A program made the translations under genes and the position numbers. A DNA stretch of 64,000 nt from Laccaria trichodermophora. Its lineage: Eukaryota > Basidiomycota > Agaricomycetes > Agaricales > Hydnangiaceae. The notes under the pieces were generated by a model. That model was not told the DNA's origin. It was given only the letters and a program-made list of their open reading frames with translations, and ran no database searches. This document shows, piece after piece, positions 32,475 through 46,495 of the stretch (within the stretch, counting starts at the first letter, position 1; each line of letters starts with the position of its first letter). Location: NCBI GenBank assembly GCA_018417955.1, contig JACTVC010000002.1, positions 1,550,001-1,614,000 on the forward strand, written 5' to 3'.

Positions 32475-33552
32475 TCAAGCCATTTCCACATCCCCGTTCT
32501 CCCCCACCACAGCAGCTGGTTCCGGAGCATCGCCCATAAATGCGTCGAGTTCCTTGTCGAGCTCTTCCGCAGTTTTTGGCTTCTTGGGGGCTTTAGGCGC
32601 ACGTGTTCCCGGAGTAGTTCCGCCAGCTCCACGTCCTGGTCGAGAGCGAATGGGACCAACGTTGCTTCCTGCGCGACTGTGAATCAACATAGTTAAGTTG
32701 TGAAGGCAAAGATTGATGAGCAAGATAAAACGTACGGTCCAGAGGGGGCCTTGATAGAAGAATCGTCACGGCTGAGTCGGTCGACAAGAGGCGGCTTTTG
32801 TATTCTGTTGAGAAGCGACGAGGTTGATGGTACACTTGCTGATCGACGGGGGTTGCGAGGCGGCAAGACGTCAAAGACGATTTCCATCGGTTGTCCTAAA
32901 AGCAAGTAAGCTTCTTATTCCAAGGAGCATCACATCCATGGAAGGGGAGGGGAGAGAAGATAAAAACGTTACCCTTGGCAAGAATTCCATCAAACTGCTT
33001 CTTCGCTCGAGTTGCTTCGGCGTTGGTTTCGAACGCGATGAACGCGGTACCTGAGGAGCGGCCACTTCGATCGTACTGGAGGAAACGAGGCCATAATCCA
33101 AAAAATGGGGACAGAGGGGGGTCGGAAACATTGGCTTTTGTTTTCTTATATCAGGTGAAGCTCGGGGGCTGGTCGTACCCTGATTAATGGCTCGCGAACG
33201 AGCGTGCCTATTTGTCCAAAAATGGCCTGAATGAAGATGCGTGCATGAGATGATGAGAAAAAAGGAGAAGGAAAAGGTAGTCGCACAGTAAGATCTTTCG
33301 GCGTAATCTCGTAGTGTAAATTTGAGACGACAAGCTTGCTGTTTGGAGTTGTCGTTGTCGCAGGGCTGACGCCTAGCCCAATGTTCTGTCGTGTCGCTCT
33401 CGGGCCTGTCGGTGCCTTGTCATGCAACCATTGGCCGTCTACGTCGCCTCGAGGACCCGTAGGACGCTGTAGGTCCGTTGAGTGTGGCGCCAAAAGAAGT
33501 GGTGGAAACTGACGCTATATGGCTTGCGTGGACCAGTTCTAAAGGAAGCCAT
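32475..33552 (-). CDS. YRA1: mRNA export adaptor Yra1/ALYREF (RRM protein)
   Basis: Yra1/ALY couples mRNA processing to export through the Mex67 receptor. The model starts MASFRTGPRKP at 33552, crosses an intron (about 33466-33512) and continues RPTGPRGDVDGQWLHDK. The single RRM starts KLVVSNLHYEITPKDL and includes IGTLVREPLIRYDRSGRSSG and AFIAFETNAEAT. A Ser/Arg/Gly region follows. The C-terminal signature KTAEELDKELDAFMGD is diagnostic for this family. It is transcribed away from the oxidoreductase gene and is convergent with AIP1 (233 bp between stops). Confidence 0.9.
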
Positions 33553-35242
<1,690 letters not shown>

Positions 35243-35400
35243 ACTAGATATCTACGGAATTAGAATATATAAACCTATCTGTTGTACATTGTAACAGAGC
35301 GAGTGGAAGGATTTACGGTGATATTGTGAATTTTTGAGTGACTGCTATATTTGTCCACGTTGCGCTTGATACCCGACCAACTCACCACTTGCCCGACGCA

Positions 35401-36277
35401 ATGGTTCGTCACTCCCCATTAACCACCCTCCCCCTCTTCCTCCTTCTCTCCCTCCTCCTCCTCTCACCACCAACGCACGCCATCAAATTCACCCTCCAAG
35501 CCTTCCGCTACCCACCACAAAAATGTATCTGGAACGCCGCACACACCAACGCCCTCGTCATCGTCACAGCCAACGTCGGCCCGGGGCTCAACCAGCGCGT
35601 CGACATCGAGATCGTGGATTCGAGTCCGCAAAAGAACATTTACCTTAGTAAAAAAGGGATTAAAGCCGAGTCGAGGCTGGCTATTACGAGTCATAGTGAG
35701 GGTGAGGTTGGGGTGTGTTTTAGGAATTATATTGAGGGTGGTACGTTTCGTTTTACATACGTGGTCCACGGTGAATGCAACTTACTCTTGTTCGCTTGGT
35801 GACGTAGATGTATCTTACGACGAAATGGCAAAACTGAGTCGTGTCATTGACCTGGACATTGATATTGGCGCAGACGCCGTTGACTACAAGTTTCGTTCTT
35901 TCCTTCCTTCCTTCCTCTGCACATCCAGTTCTGACTTTTTTTGTCACTCCTTACTTAGTGCCATCGCCAACCAAGAATCCCTATCCGGCCTCGAAACAGA
36001 GATGCGCAAACTCGAAGGGATAGTGAAAGAAGTCGCAGACGAGATGCTATACCTCAAGAGACGGGAAGAGCGGTTCACAAAGACAAACGGTGCGTTCTCC
36101 CTCCTTTCCCCTCACACCTTTCCTGTCGATTCTGACTTGTTTCGTTGACGCGTAGAATCGACGAATCAACGCGTACAAAACTTTGGTTGGTTTACCATCC
36201 TATCGCTCGCTGGCTTGGGCGTGTGGCAGATATTCCACCTTCGCGCGTTCTTCAAGCGGAAATATCTTATCGACTGA
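35401..36277 (+). CDS. p24/emp24 (TMED) family ER-Golgi cargo receptor
   Basis: p24 proteins cycle between ER and Golgi and help load cargo such as GPI-anchored proteins. The product (about 215 residues) has a signal peptide (LPLFLLLSLLLLSPPTHA). A GOLD domain follows, with two Cys (KCIW and VCFRN) placed for the conserved disulfide. Next are a coiled coil (ETEMRKLEGIVKEVADEMLYLKRRE) and one TM segment near the end (FTILSLAGLGVWQIFHL). The cytosolic tail RAFFKRKYLID carries the FF and basic residues used by COPII and COPI. Three introns. The subfamily (delta versus others) is not certain. Confidence 0.88.
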
Positions 36278-36732
36278 TTGGTCGGTGGCATGTTGAACTA
36301 CATACCTCGTGTGCATGCTATTGCTGTCGGAATATACTGTATTTAATCTCTCCACCATTGTCCCTTCCATCATGGGCTGGGCCCGTTAAGAATGTTACGC
36401 AAAAGAACCATCGTCACTTTTACGAGCCCGGCGTATATGCCGGTAGATCAAGCAAAGATCATCTGGGTGATAGAAGGTCATGGGTTTCAAGGATGCCGGG
36501 GCTCCTTGAATCTTTAAACTCTACATAACCCCATCGAGTACCATTGAACCACAAAAAAGTACAATTTTGGGTGGTGCCATAACATACGTAGGAAGGTATA
36601 CTAATATCTGTACACGAGATTAGACGGAAATGTACGACAAAGGGTTGAAGCCGGTCCAACAGAAACATGAAGAAGTGACCAACAAGCAAGTTTTCAATAC
36701 CAAACCCCAAACATAAGTGAGAGCCAAGAAGA
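36278..36732. other. convergent intergenic region, no gene
   Basis: These 455 bp lie between the stops of the p24 and SPC2 genes. I see no coding frame or RNA gene; it probably holds the two terminators. Confidence 0.5.
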
Positions 36733-37652
36733 CTAGGCAGCCTTCCCATCCATAGCTTCCTCCACCAGCTCCCCAACCCAGCGTTCGAACCTCTCCTGAT
36801 CCATCGTTCCTTGGTCATCAAAGAACTCGTTGTATCCCTTCACGTCGCGCGTCCTGCCCTTGGCAAGGAGCGACTTGCCACCGTTCGTTGAGCGAACATA
36901 ATGCAGCGCCAGTTGGTACGCAGGGGGCTTGGAGCCAACGACGGGCTCGGTGTGTGAGGAAAGGCTTATTCTTTCAGTTATTATCTGTAAAATATAACAA
37001 CAAAGACGTCAGTACTTGCAGTGGTGTAAATGACGATGCTCCAAAAACCTACCCTCTTCGAGAACGTTTTTCGCTTCCCGACAAAGACGGTTTCGCCCTC
37101 GATAAAGTAGGCGTATAGCGTTGAGAGGGCCGTGAGGACCATGTACCTATCATACACATCAGAGCTTGAGCGGCTGAAGAGGGGAAGAGAGAGAGATGCG
37201 CACAAGACAAGGCCAATGGTCACGACTGGTTTTGATTTTTCAAAGTCGATTTTGTACCCATACAACGCGGTACCAGCAGCCACGAACACGCTAAGCCACC
37301 CCAGACCTAACCGGATATCTGTATGCAGATGGATCTGCTTGAACAAGTCGGGTCTTGATAGGTACTGTCGTGTGGCATTATCAGCTTCAGTTTACTCAAT
37401 GAGGGGGTAGGGAAGACTCACGCGTTTGACAGCATCGTCACAGGCGTTCTTGAGCTCCGTAAGGCTCGCGTTGTTCACTTTCACGACCTCTCTGTCTTCA
37501 GGGGGGATAACGACGGACAGGGGACCCGTAGGTCTGTCGGGAGATGAGGGTGTTAGGAGTTGTTTCACGTCGTTGCTGCTGGAGAGGTCTTCAGTGGATG
37601 TTGATATTGAGGAAGAGCCGTTCTGTGCTGCGGGTTTTTTTGAGCGGGCCAT
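36733..37652 (-). CDS. SPC2: signal peptidase complex subunit 2 (SPC25 family)
   Basis: SPC2 is a non-catalytic ER membrane subunit of signal peptidase that tightens its link to the Sec61 channel. The model starts MARSKKPAAQNGSSS at 37652. A Ser-rich N-terminus is followed by the conserved segment LTELKNACDDAVKR and HTDIRLGLGWLSVFVAAGTA (first TM). Then come KIDFEKSKPVVTIGLVL and a second TM (YMVLTALSTLYAYFI). The lumen or cytosol tail contains RISLSSHTEP and KGYNEFFDDQGTMDQERFERW. Three introns are placed near 37420-37370, 37190-37150 and 37050-36985. Confidence 0.85.
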
Positions 37653-38725
37653 GAGGAGAGGGTGTGTGTTGTGGGGGGTGAGGGGGAGGGATAAGCGTCT
37701 TTAAGATAGGCTTGAATGGTATGACACAAGTGACTCTTGCCGAAGCCACCGTGATCGACGTGTCCTTCCACGTGCTCCAATTTATGCACAATGGTAAACA
37801 ATTTTGTAGCCGTTCAAACTACGCAGAAATATGCCGTTGCACATGGTACAAAGCAGCCATTATTCGAGAATTATACTTACAAAGGATGAAAGTCCAGGCG
37901 ATGTCTACCGTTCACTCATCATACTGCGCCTCCAAAACAGACAAGCAGACGCTTGGGCCCTGGACTGCTCCCCAAGTCTTGCAGGAACTGAACCTTACTA
38001 GTAAGTACGACATGACATCGTCATCAAAAACCTAGAAATGACAGTTAAGATCACTCCCTATTGTGGGTAAGCAAGGGCCGGAAATCGTACTTGAGCGCAG
38101 CCAAGTGAGTGAGTGAGCAGTTGAGGACCTCCAATGGCGTGAACGAAGAGCGTAGCAAGCTCGTTGGAAGCACAAGCACAGGCCAATCGTCTTTCCAGCA
38201 ACAGGCGCAACTGAGTGGAGGTCTTGAGAAACTTGCTGTGTTATCTTCGAAATTGGTTTAACCAAAGGGGAAAACGCCTCCCTCTGCTCTGTCAAGATGC
38301 AGTCAGTATTGTGTGTGCACTGAAGAGACAGATCCCATAAGTATTGATCATTCCTGCCTTATGATACGAAAAGGACTTGAATATACAGGATCAGTAAAAA
38401 CGGCGTAGTAAAAAAGGAGCAAACCGACGATCGTGTGTGTACGTATGAACAAGTGACAAGCCACATCCCTCTAGAAAAAGCACGCAAAAGAAAAGAATGC
38501 TGTACAAAAGAAGCACTAAGCCTTGTTTCTTTTTTTTGGAGGAAGTAATGAAAAATGAACGCATTGTTGAGAAACTCCTTGTCCAACTCGTCTAATCCGC
38601 CTTCCTACTCCTCAAAACTTTGTTCCGCAGTGCTTTCTCCTTCAACTCGTTTTCTCGTCTTTCCAAGTCATCTTTACTCTTTCTCTAAACAAAACAAAAA
38701 ATTAGCGTTGAAAAAAATACGAAAA
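37653..38725. other. no gene recognised
   Basis: This interval of about 1.07 kb lies between the SPC2 start and the SRRM1 stop. It has only short frames lacking codon structure or family resemblance. Confidence 0.4.
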
Positions 38726-40333
38726 TCAAGCCAGGATCCGCACGTCGTCAGCAGCTTCATTCTCCCACTTACTTTTCCTTCTTTCGATCTCAGCCTGTCC
38801 CTTGATCTTGAGCTCTGGACCGGTGCTAGGTGCGTCTACGTCCATCCTGTTCTCACGTCGTCCAGTTGACCGAGACGCAGATCGCGAATCAGGGCTTGGG
38901 CTGCGGCTGAGGCGTCTAGAACTCTTTCCAGCAGGGCGTCTCGTTCCACTGGGACTCCGGCGACGAGGTGGAGGCGAAGGGGACGACCGTGCGTCGGAAG
39001 GAGTTCTTCTACGTCGCCGGGGTGGGCTTTCACTTCTTTTCCTGCGAGGAGGACTGACACTTCGCCTCCTGGGATATCCCCGAGCCGGGGGTGACCTAGA
39101 ACGGCTGGCAGAATCAGAACGGGACCGGACACCAGGAGAGAGACGACGACGCCTCGCTGGTGGGCTGCAGCTGTCTTTATCTCGGAACTTGCGCTTTTGC
39201 TCTCGGACTGGGGGAGTAAAGGAGGGCGAACGTGGCCTGCGACGGGCAGGAGGAGGAGAGCGAGAGATGGTGCGTGAACGAGCACGCCGGGGTGGTGGAG
39301 ATCTACGTGGGGGAGACCGCCGCCTGATTGGTTCAGGAGACCGGGAGTCTCGAGATGGCGAGCGACGACGTGGGGGTGAACGATGTCTGCGCATTGGGAC
39401 TGGAGAGAGAGAGCTCCTTATGTCGGACGGCGACCGACGCCGGGGCGGTGGAGAACGTGAAATGGGACGTCTGTGTCCCTAATAATGAAAAGTATGAGCG
39501 ATGTCACGATTCATTTGGAAAAAAAAACACTGACTCCGTTGAATCCGCCAGGTCCAGGTCCTCCGCCTCTTGCTCCCCAACCTCCATCGCGAGGTCTGCC
39601 TCCGCGGTCATCGTCAAACCCACCTCGCCCCCCTCTTCCCCGGCCCCTTCCACCACGACCTCTCCCCCCTCTTCCTCCACGGTCATCACCATCCCTGATC
39701 TCGTCAAGTCGCGACCGACGATCTCGCTCGTCAATAGCCCTCGTATCATTTTCTCGCGCACGCCGCATTTCCTCTTTCTTCATTTCAACAAAGGTGCGTG
39801 GCACGCCAGAAACCTCTTCCTGTGCTTCGAGAAGAAGTTTCCACAGAGCACTCATAAAGGCTGGAGTGTCCTTGGTCAAAAAGCCTGTCAAATTGATTTG
39901 CATCTTTTTAGGATCTGGTGTCTGTGTAGAATTCATCCTATAGAGTTGATGCTTTAGCTATGTAAAATGAGCGCTTACAGGTTGTTGTTCGTCTTCAAGC
40001 AGTCCCATGGCGTACTCAACGACAACTTCATCCTCGAAGCCCACAAGTTCAATAATTTTCTTGGCAATCCATGGTCGTATGACTGTCAGGTTGATTTTCC
40101 GCATGTCCACCTAATAATTTGTTAGCCACAATCCAAGAGAAACAATGCCAATTACCGGCTTACTTTCTTCTCAAAATGAGCAGGAAACTTCATAGACTTG
40201 AGTAGCTTCAGCTCCTTGTCAGAAAATCGTCTGTCTTGATCGGCGGAAGTGCCTTTGAAGAAACCTGAGCACCCATCGTTAGAAAAACAGCGGTAGATGG
40301 GATAGTTCAAGCATATTTACCAGCGTCTGCCAT
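38726..40333 (-). CDS. SRRM1: PWI-domain SR-related splicing coactivator (SRRM1/SRm160-like)
   Basis: SRRM1 bridges SR proteins and the exon junction complex and promotes splicing and 3' processing. After a five-codon first exon (MADAG), the PWI domain occupies about residues 15-135. It shows FSDKELKLLKSMKFPAHFEK, MRKINLTVIRPWIAKKI (with the namesake PWI) and VVVEYAMGLLEDE. An acidic-basic helix (EEMRRARENDTRAIDERDRR) precedes an RGG-rich segment. The rest is a long RS/RRSP domain with dozens of SP and RS dipeptides. The C-terminus is ERRKSKWENEAADDVRIL. Four or five introns are needed. Confidence 0.87.
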
Positions 40334-40512
40334 TGTCAGATTCTATGAAACGATATGCAGGAGGAGGAGTTCGTCACGAACAAGGAGTCACGAAGTAACC
40401 TTGAAATTCACTCTGGCACGTGTGGAGTTTGACTTGTCAAAAATTTAACATTATTTATGGCATAGGGGCTAGAATTGAACGACTGGGCGAAACGAGTCCA
40501 AAGATTCTAATC

Positions 40513-40911
40513 ATGACTCCAATCCTCGACAATCAGGAATGTAAGGCATTTTTGCAGGCTGGAGGGTATATGGCCTTGGAACACGATACTTACCATCAGA
40601 TTTGGTTCGCAGACGCCATCAAATATCATCTTTATTCGACGGTATATCTGGACGGCCTTCCCGTGCCCTACGAGATCAGGCTCTTGGCTACATCATCTGG
40701 CAGCTGGGTCCGTGATTCTTACAAGACTGGAACCATACTACACGAGACCGCATGTCACTGCAGGCCATCCTGCCAATGGGTCACAAGTACTCCGCCTTCT
40801 CTCTACCATAATAAACGATCTGTTCCTCAAAAGCAATCATCTGACACCACCGACGATCCTTTTTGTGGACACCTGTATTGCCATCTATGCGGTTCAACGT
40901 GGGCGCGGTAA
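40513..40911 (+). CDS. hypothetical protein, weakly supported
   Basis: A 132-codon frame from the ATG at 40513 encodes a mixed-composition product with six Cys in its C-terminal 40 residues. The first 80 residues (TPILDNQECKAFLQAGGYM and onwards) look protein-like, but no family is recognised. Possible introns inside would change the product. It may be a relic or a genuine small gene between SRRM1 and the secreted protein. Confidence 0.3.
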   Translation: MTPILDNQECKAFLQAGGYMALEHDTYHQIWFADAIKYHLYSTVYLDGLPVPYEIRLLATSSGSWVRDSYKTGTILHETACHCRPSCQWVTSTPPSLYHNKRSVPQKQSSDTTDDPFCGHLYCHLCGSTWAR

Positions 40912-40999
40912 TATATAAGTATATGATACGAGGAAATCAGGTTGAGATTTGTTGTCTCCCTAACGAACTTCACATTCAACATCGAAAACGGGCGAAACT

Positions 41000-41797
41000 A
41001 TGCGCATTGGAACACTCCTGTTCGCTCTTTGCAGCTACCTTCTCGTCTCCGTCAGTGCAGCTCCGACCGTTCAAAGCCGTGATTTTATTGGCGATGTTAT
41101 CAACGCCCTCGGGCTCGGGCTTGTCATCAAAATCAATTCTTTCCTCACCGTACGCTTCAAGTTTCATTCTGAAATTATCCCTACTGAAGTTTCGCCTTTA
41201 GCTAGATACTTTGACAACCAACCTTATCTCGTGAGCCCCCCTTTGTCGTTAAACTCAGAACAATGCCGACAACCCTCCTCCGAACCCCCTTAGTATTAAC
41301 TTTGATGGTACTGTTCAATAACCCCTTCATCCGCCCATCTGAAGCTGAACCTCTTCAAGTTAAGAACCCACTTATTTTGGAGCTCACCATTGACCGTGTC
41401 GTCAGCTCTGCTGGGCTTAACGGAACGGTCTACGCTAAATTCGACCACACGTTCCCGGGAGGATTCGTCGTTCCTCCCTTGAAGACCAACAATTCGGGAA
41501 CAGTTGACAATGTCCTCCTCACGCAGGGAGCTATAGCGTCCCTCGACATTATTCCTCTTGGAGTATTGGACCTGATCAAGACGGATGTGTATCTTCGGTC
41601 AGTCGAGTTGGACACGCATTATTTAGGCTCTACATGCTAAAGCGCTCTTGATAGTGCTGCAACCATCAAGGGAAAGCTCGGTATCCCTATCCCCGTCACT
41701 GGATTGAAACAGAGCAATGTACCTACAACGTGTGTCACTTTTGAGCATCTAAGAACCTCTGGCTGAATCTCCTTCCAGGTACACCCTCAATTTCTGA
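41000..41797 (+). CDS. secreted LEA2-like/DUF3712-like protein
   Basis: A signal peptide (MRIGTLLFALCSYLLVSVSA) precedes the mature protein. Five or six short exons, joined by introns of 37-55 nt, restore one frame. It reads through NNADNPPPNPLSINFD, EPLQVKNPLILELTIDRVVS, NGTVYAKFDHTF, VVPPLKTNNSGTV and GKLGIPIPVTGLKQSNVPTT, ending YTLNF. The pattern of a beta-rich domain with conserved NPL and asparagine/glycine turns resembles LEA2/DUF3712-type proteins of fungi; this is by pattern only. TATATAAG at 40912-40919 lies 81 bp upstream. Probably extracellular or cell-surface; function unknown. Confidence 0.65.
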
Positions 41798-43003
41798 TAT
41801 GGATGAGCTGTCTGTCGTCTTTGTGGTTTTTGGTGACTTAATTGACAAACTTTTTGGTATTTATCGTTATCCAATGCAAAATTCTTTATAACGCACGTAC
41901 GAGAAACCAACGTAATGGACAATGTGAAATAATGGTAAGTGTCGAAGGGGACTAGAAACACAAGTCTTATAATTGGCAAGCCTGAGGAATTCAAATGTGA
42001 TATGAAGTTCGGAAGGTCTATCATATCAGATCCTGTCCTCAAGTTTCCTTCTTATCTCCAGAGAGAAAAAGGGGCCGTGAGGCGACTGACATGAGATATG
42101 GGAGGCCTGGGTCTGTGTAAGATCGCAGCAAAGAAGTTCACACCGGAAAACCAACGGTCAAATTTACCAGCGGAGACGTCGTATCCCATCTTCGGGTCAT
42201 GTCGCCACCCGCTAGCGCTTTTTTGCCAGCCAACATCCCTCCAATAAAGTATCCGCGTTGGTCCAAGATTGACGCCACCACTAGAGTTTTCCGATAGTGT
42301 GACAGAAGGCAGAACGGTCGATAATCCCGGGTAAGCGAAAATTAGTTAGGCGCAATGTCGCGTCGACAGCGTCAATATCGCGTCATCCGCTGATGCTCCT
42401 TGGATTTTGCTTGGTTTGAAAGTTGATACGCGTAGTCGCCCTGAATCAGAGAATGGTGGCGAGGGCGTCTTCCGGTGGCTTCGGCACATATGGGAGATAA
42501 GTGACGATGGTCGATGGCCATGGAAGGATCTTGTGGTCGCAATGGGCATTTTGCCCTAGGTCATACATTTCGCGCCTAAAACCAGCGCTTGTCATCCAAG
42601 GAAGGAATCCCTAATGTCGCGGCATACTCCCGCCCACCCCGATAGATTTAGTCCAGATCCACGTTGCAGAGAATGGGCAGACTACATTGACCTTGACGCC
42701 TGGCGTAACCTTGTCATCCCTTTCGTCGCGTAACTGGAACGCAGCTGTCGTTGGATGGAGGATGCTGTTACAATGACACATCAGTCTTTCACTTGTGTTT
42801 CAGAATCAATAAACTCACCTGGTTTCGAGGTCAGTCCGTTCCAGCCATTACAGCGCGACAAGACTACAACATAGTCAATTTTCTCACTGTGCCACAAGAC
42901 TTGATTCAACTCCGTAGAATGCAGATGAGAATTGGTGGAGATAATTAACATAAATACAGTGCTGTACAGAATGCGAGAGGAAACGACAAAGACCCAAAAG
43001 ATT
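41798..43003. other. no gene recognised
   Basis: I see no convincing frame in these 1.2 kb. The right part contains the H2B 3' flank. Confidence 0.4.
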
Positions 43004-43604
43004 TTACTTCGCGCCCGCCGATGAGAACTCTGCAGCACGTTGTCAGCGGTCAGGAAAGAAAGAGTTTCAAAGAGTGACGTACTCGTTACAGACTTCGTTC
43101 CCTCTGAGATAGCGTGTTTGGCGAGTTCACCAGGCAGGATGAGTCGCACTGATGTTTGGATTTCGCGTGATGAGATAGTAGACTTTTTGGAGTAGGCAGC
43201 GAGTTCTGGCAGAGATAAAACGCGTTAGATCGCGTCCAACGAAGCAGTGAACACGGCACGTACTGGAAGCCTCAGTGGCAATCCGTTCGAAGATATCGTT
43301 TACGAAGCTGTTGAGGATGGCCATCGCCTTGTTCGAGATACCGGTGTCGGGGTGGACCTGTTTAAGGACTGAAAAGGAATCAATTTCAGTCAGATGTGTA
43401 TCAAGAACGACGCGTACCCTTGTAGATGTATGAGGAGTAAGTCTCCTTTCGGACCTTCTTTCGCTTCTTCTTCTCCCCATCAGCAGGGGCTGCAGCTTTC
43501 GCTGTCTTCTTGGCTGCCTTTGCACCCTCCGTCGATTTGGCTGGAGCCTTGGAAGCGGTCGAGGCTGGGGCTTTGCCAGCAGTGGAAGCGGGTTTAGGAG
43601 CCAT
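43004..43604 (-). CDS. HTB1: histone H2B
   Basis: H2B pairs with H2A in the nucleosome core. Start [19 protein letters not shown] at 43604 gives a Lys/Ala/Pro-rich tail. The histone fold includes [34 protein letters not shown] and [19 protein letters not shown]. After [20 protein letters not shown] comes a final exon that supplies the end TKFSSAGAK. Three introns are needed; the last (about 43030-43082) is essential, because without it the frame runs into unrelated residues. The Lys used for ubiquitination (SVTK) is present across that junction. Divergent from H2A. Confidence 0.95.
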
Positions 43605-43967
43605 GAAAGATGAAGGTAGTGGTGGATGGGCGATTAAAGTAAGTGGCGATGGTGGCGAGTGGTATGGGTGAGGGCAAGAAGCGTCGGTGGCGAGACCAAC
43701 AATGTGAGGTGGTATAAATACAAACGCGATCCTTTGGTCTTGTTTAAGTCTTGACGCGTCTTTGTTGAATGGGACAAACGCGGCCACACACACGTGACGT
43801 AGTCCCCCCAAACCTTATTTTGCTTGCCACTCTTTCCAGTATAAAGAGCGTCAATCCATGACGGCCCCATTCTTGTTTCCTTTCTTCGACCACATCCTCC
43901 ACAAGCACTCACTTTGACATCTACGCCCACTTTACCCACCCTCACCTAACCAATCTTCGCATATACA
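43605..43967. promoter_or_regulatory. shared divergent H2A/H2B promoter
   Basis: The two histone ATGs are 363 bp apart and face away from each other. TATAAAG at 43840-43846 is positioned for H2A (about 125 bp before its ATG), and TATAAATA at 43713-43720 lies about 110 bp before the H2B start. This layout is the standard fungal one for equal, S-phase-linked expression. Confidence 0.65.
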
Positions 43968-44554
<587 letters not shown>

Positions 44555-44745
44555 GACTCCTTGGTTGTTCCCTTTTGTAATCTTTCTGTAGTCTTTGGTT
44601 TATCGCATTGTATTATTTCTGCCATTTTATAATTATTAGCATGAATTTATGTTGTCGTGACGCAATGACTTTAGCCTTATATGGTTATTGGCCGACAGAA
44701 GGTTTGTATGACATGAAATACAACCCTACAACTCAACCGTAGTCA

Positions 44746-45496
44746 ATGCCCCATCGCAGGGCGCTAGGAATCGCAATGTCTTCGACGATCGCCCCCACAT
44801 TTATCGCCCCGCCGTCAGACTCTCCATCACCGACGAACGGCGGCAACAGCGGTGGAGGTAGCAGCATGCAACGCGGCGCAAATTACTTCTTCGGCTTCCT
44901 TATCACTTTCGTCGTACTCCTCCTCTTATTTATCGGTTGTGGAATTGGCTCAAGGCGGAGGTTCGCGCGGAGGCGGGCACTGTTCTTGGCAACATTGGAT
45001 CCGCAGTGGGGTATGCCGAAAGAGATGCTGCCGCCTAGACCACTGTTCTTCGAGACGCCTTTCGTAGTTTCGGATGGCAAAAGTAGTTGGGACAATTTGA
45101 ATGTGTGTGTTTTTCTCTTTATTCCTTGCGTTGCTGCTGACCAGGCAAAAATAGCCATTATCCGTGAGAGTGGTGAGGAAGCAGACTCGGACGGAAGAGC
45201 CTCGGAGTGGAGATCAATCCACACCATCAGATTTCAACATGCCGCCGCTTGAAGGGCAAACTTCTTCTTCCTCTTCCATTTTTCCGTCATGGTTGCGACG
45301 ACCGCGCCGTGCGGACGAAACGTCAGCGTCTAACGAATCTGAAGTGGAGCCTGAACCGCCGGAATCCATACAGGTTGCAGCCATCATTGGGATGCCTACC
45401 TTATCTCATAAAGATGATATTTATCATGACGAACGAACACCGGAGTATCAGATTGGTGTTGTGAATTTGCCATGGCGCGAGGGTATGCCGTCTTAG
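44746..45496 (+). CDS. single-TM protein, family member A (uncharacterised)
   Basis: The product of about 235 residues has a Ser/Thr/Pro/Gly-rich N-terminus and one TM segment (YFFGFLITFVVLLLLFIGCG), followed by a basic RRRFARRR stop-transfer. The C-terminal half is cytosolic by the positive-inside rule. One intron joins WDNLN to PLSVRVV by its AATAG acceptor; that frame gives the conserved-looking end DERTPEYQIGVVNLPW. A CAG acceptor nearby would give a shorter, unlikely frame. A related gene lies at 61374: both share W-N, a PLS motif right after the intron, and EYxIG...PW near the end. No known domain. A second in-frame ATG at 44776 is an alternative start. Confidence 0.7.
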
Positions 45497-45741
45497 CGCT
45501 TTAGTGTGTCGATTGTATTTTATCTTCTCAAAACTGAGGTGTATTCTGTAGTATATATGCTTGTGTAGAACATTGACCTTTCAGAAGTTGAACAATAATC
45601 GTGGGTGCTTGAAAATATGTGGGCTTGTGCCAAAGTGGCCGAGATTAGGAGCACAACGGAGTCTTCAATATTTGCGTTGAAGAGAAGAAGCAGGGGCGGT
45701 GTATGTCCAGGGTTTTGCATTTAAAAGGGTAGATACGCGAC

Positions 45742-46271
45742 CTACTTCGCCTCACCATCTCCCTTGCCTCCGCGTTGTATTAATCCCACTCCGACGATAG
45801 AACCCTCAGCAAGGACGTCTGCTGTTTTACGCCCCTCCTTGGCGCTGTGCTCCACCTTACGGATGAACTCGTCCTGTACAATCTTTGCACGCGTAAGCTG
45901 AAAAGAGATAAGAATCGTTCAGAGGCAAGTCGAGGGCTGAGGGAGCTAACTGGCCTCTTGAGGGTGGTGGAGGCACTCTAGATAGTCACGGGATTGAGGA
46001 CGGCATTCAATGGGATTGTCTGTCTGTGCGTAGCACTGTAGGTGGCCATGTCAATAATAAACGTTGGGGCAAGTTGGGTGTGCCTTGCTCACTTTCTGGA
46101 ACTCCTGCCAGTAGGTAAAGCATCGTGAACGACCTAAAAAAGAGGGTGAGAGTTAAAAGATGATAGTTGGAGAAAGCCTACCTCCGCCCCAGCCAAAGCC
46201 TGACTATAAAGATTTCAAAGTATTAGTTGACAGTGAATGGAGGACTTGAAGGAGCCAGAACATACCGCCAT
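45742..46271 (-). CDS. mitochondrial complex I subunit NDUFS5 (15 kDa, CX9C protein)
   Basis: The spliced protein is about 101 residues, the usual NDUFS5 size. A two-codon first exon (MA) joins to SGFGWGGG, then SRCFTYWQEFQKCYAQTDNP and ECRPQSRDYLECLHHPQE. The Cys pairs are spaced CX9C twice, the twin-CX9C fold imported by Mia40 into the intermembrane space. The tail is charged (RAKIVQDEFIRKVEHSAKEG). Four short introns split this tiny gene. The twin-CX9C family is broad, but DYLECLHHxxE points to the NDUFS5 branch rather than COX6B or COX17. Divergent from GET5. Confidence 0.78.
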
Positions 46272-46495
46272 GATTTACAATGCAGAGAAAGGTTGATGCC
46301 GGAGCAGCGTGACGTGACGGCCAAGTAACGACGACGCGATCCTGCACTCGCGCTTCCTCATTTACTTCATTTGCAAATCTGCACCCTCTTTTGCGCACTT
46401 GCACCTCGTTTTTTTGTAATTGATTCACGCGCCTTCAAGCAGCTTTGAATTCATTTCGACACCCCTGAGCTTCATCTGATATTTCACCCCAGACC
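46272..46495. promoter_or_regulatory. divergent promoter NDUFS5 / GET5
   Basis: Only 224 bp separates the two start codons. I see no clear TATA box; it looks like a TATA-less bidirectional housekeeping promoter. Confidence 0.4.

Noticed and set aside
39473..39957. plus-strand Pro/Arg-rich frames
   Set aside because: Antisense shadow of the RGG/RS region of SRRM1.
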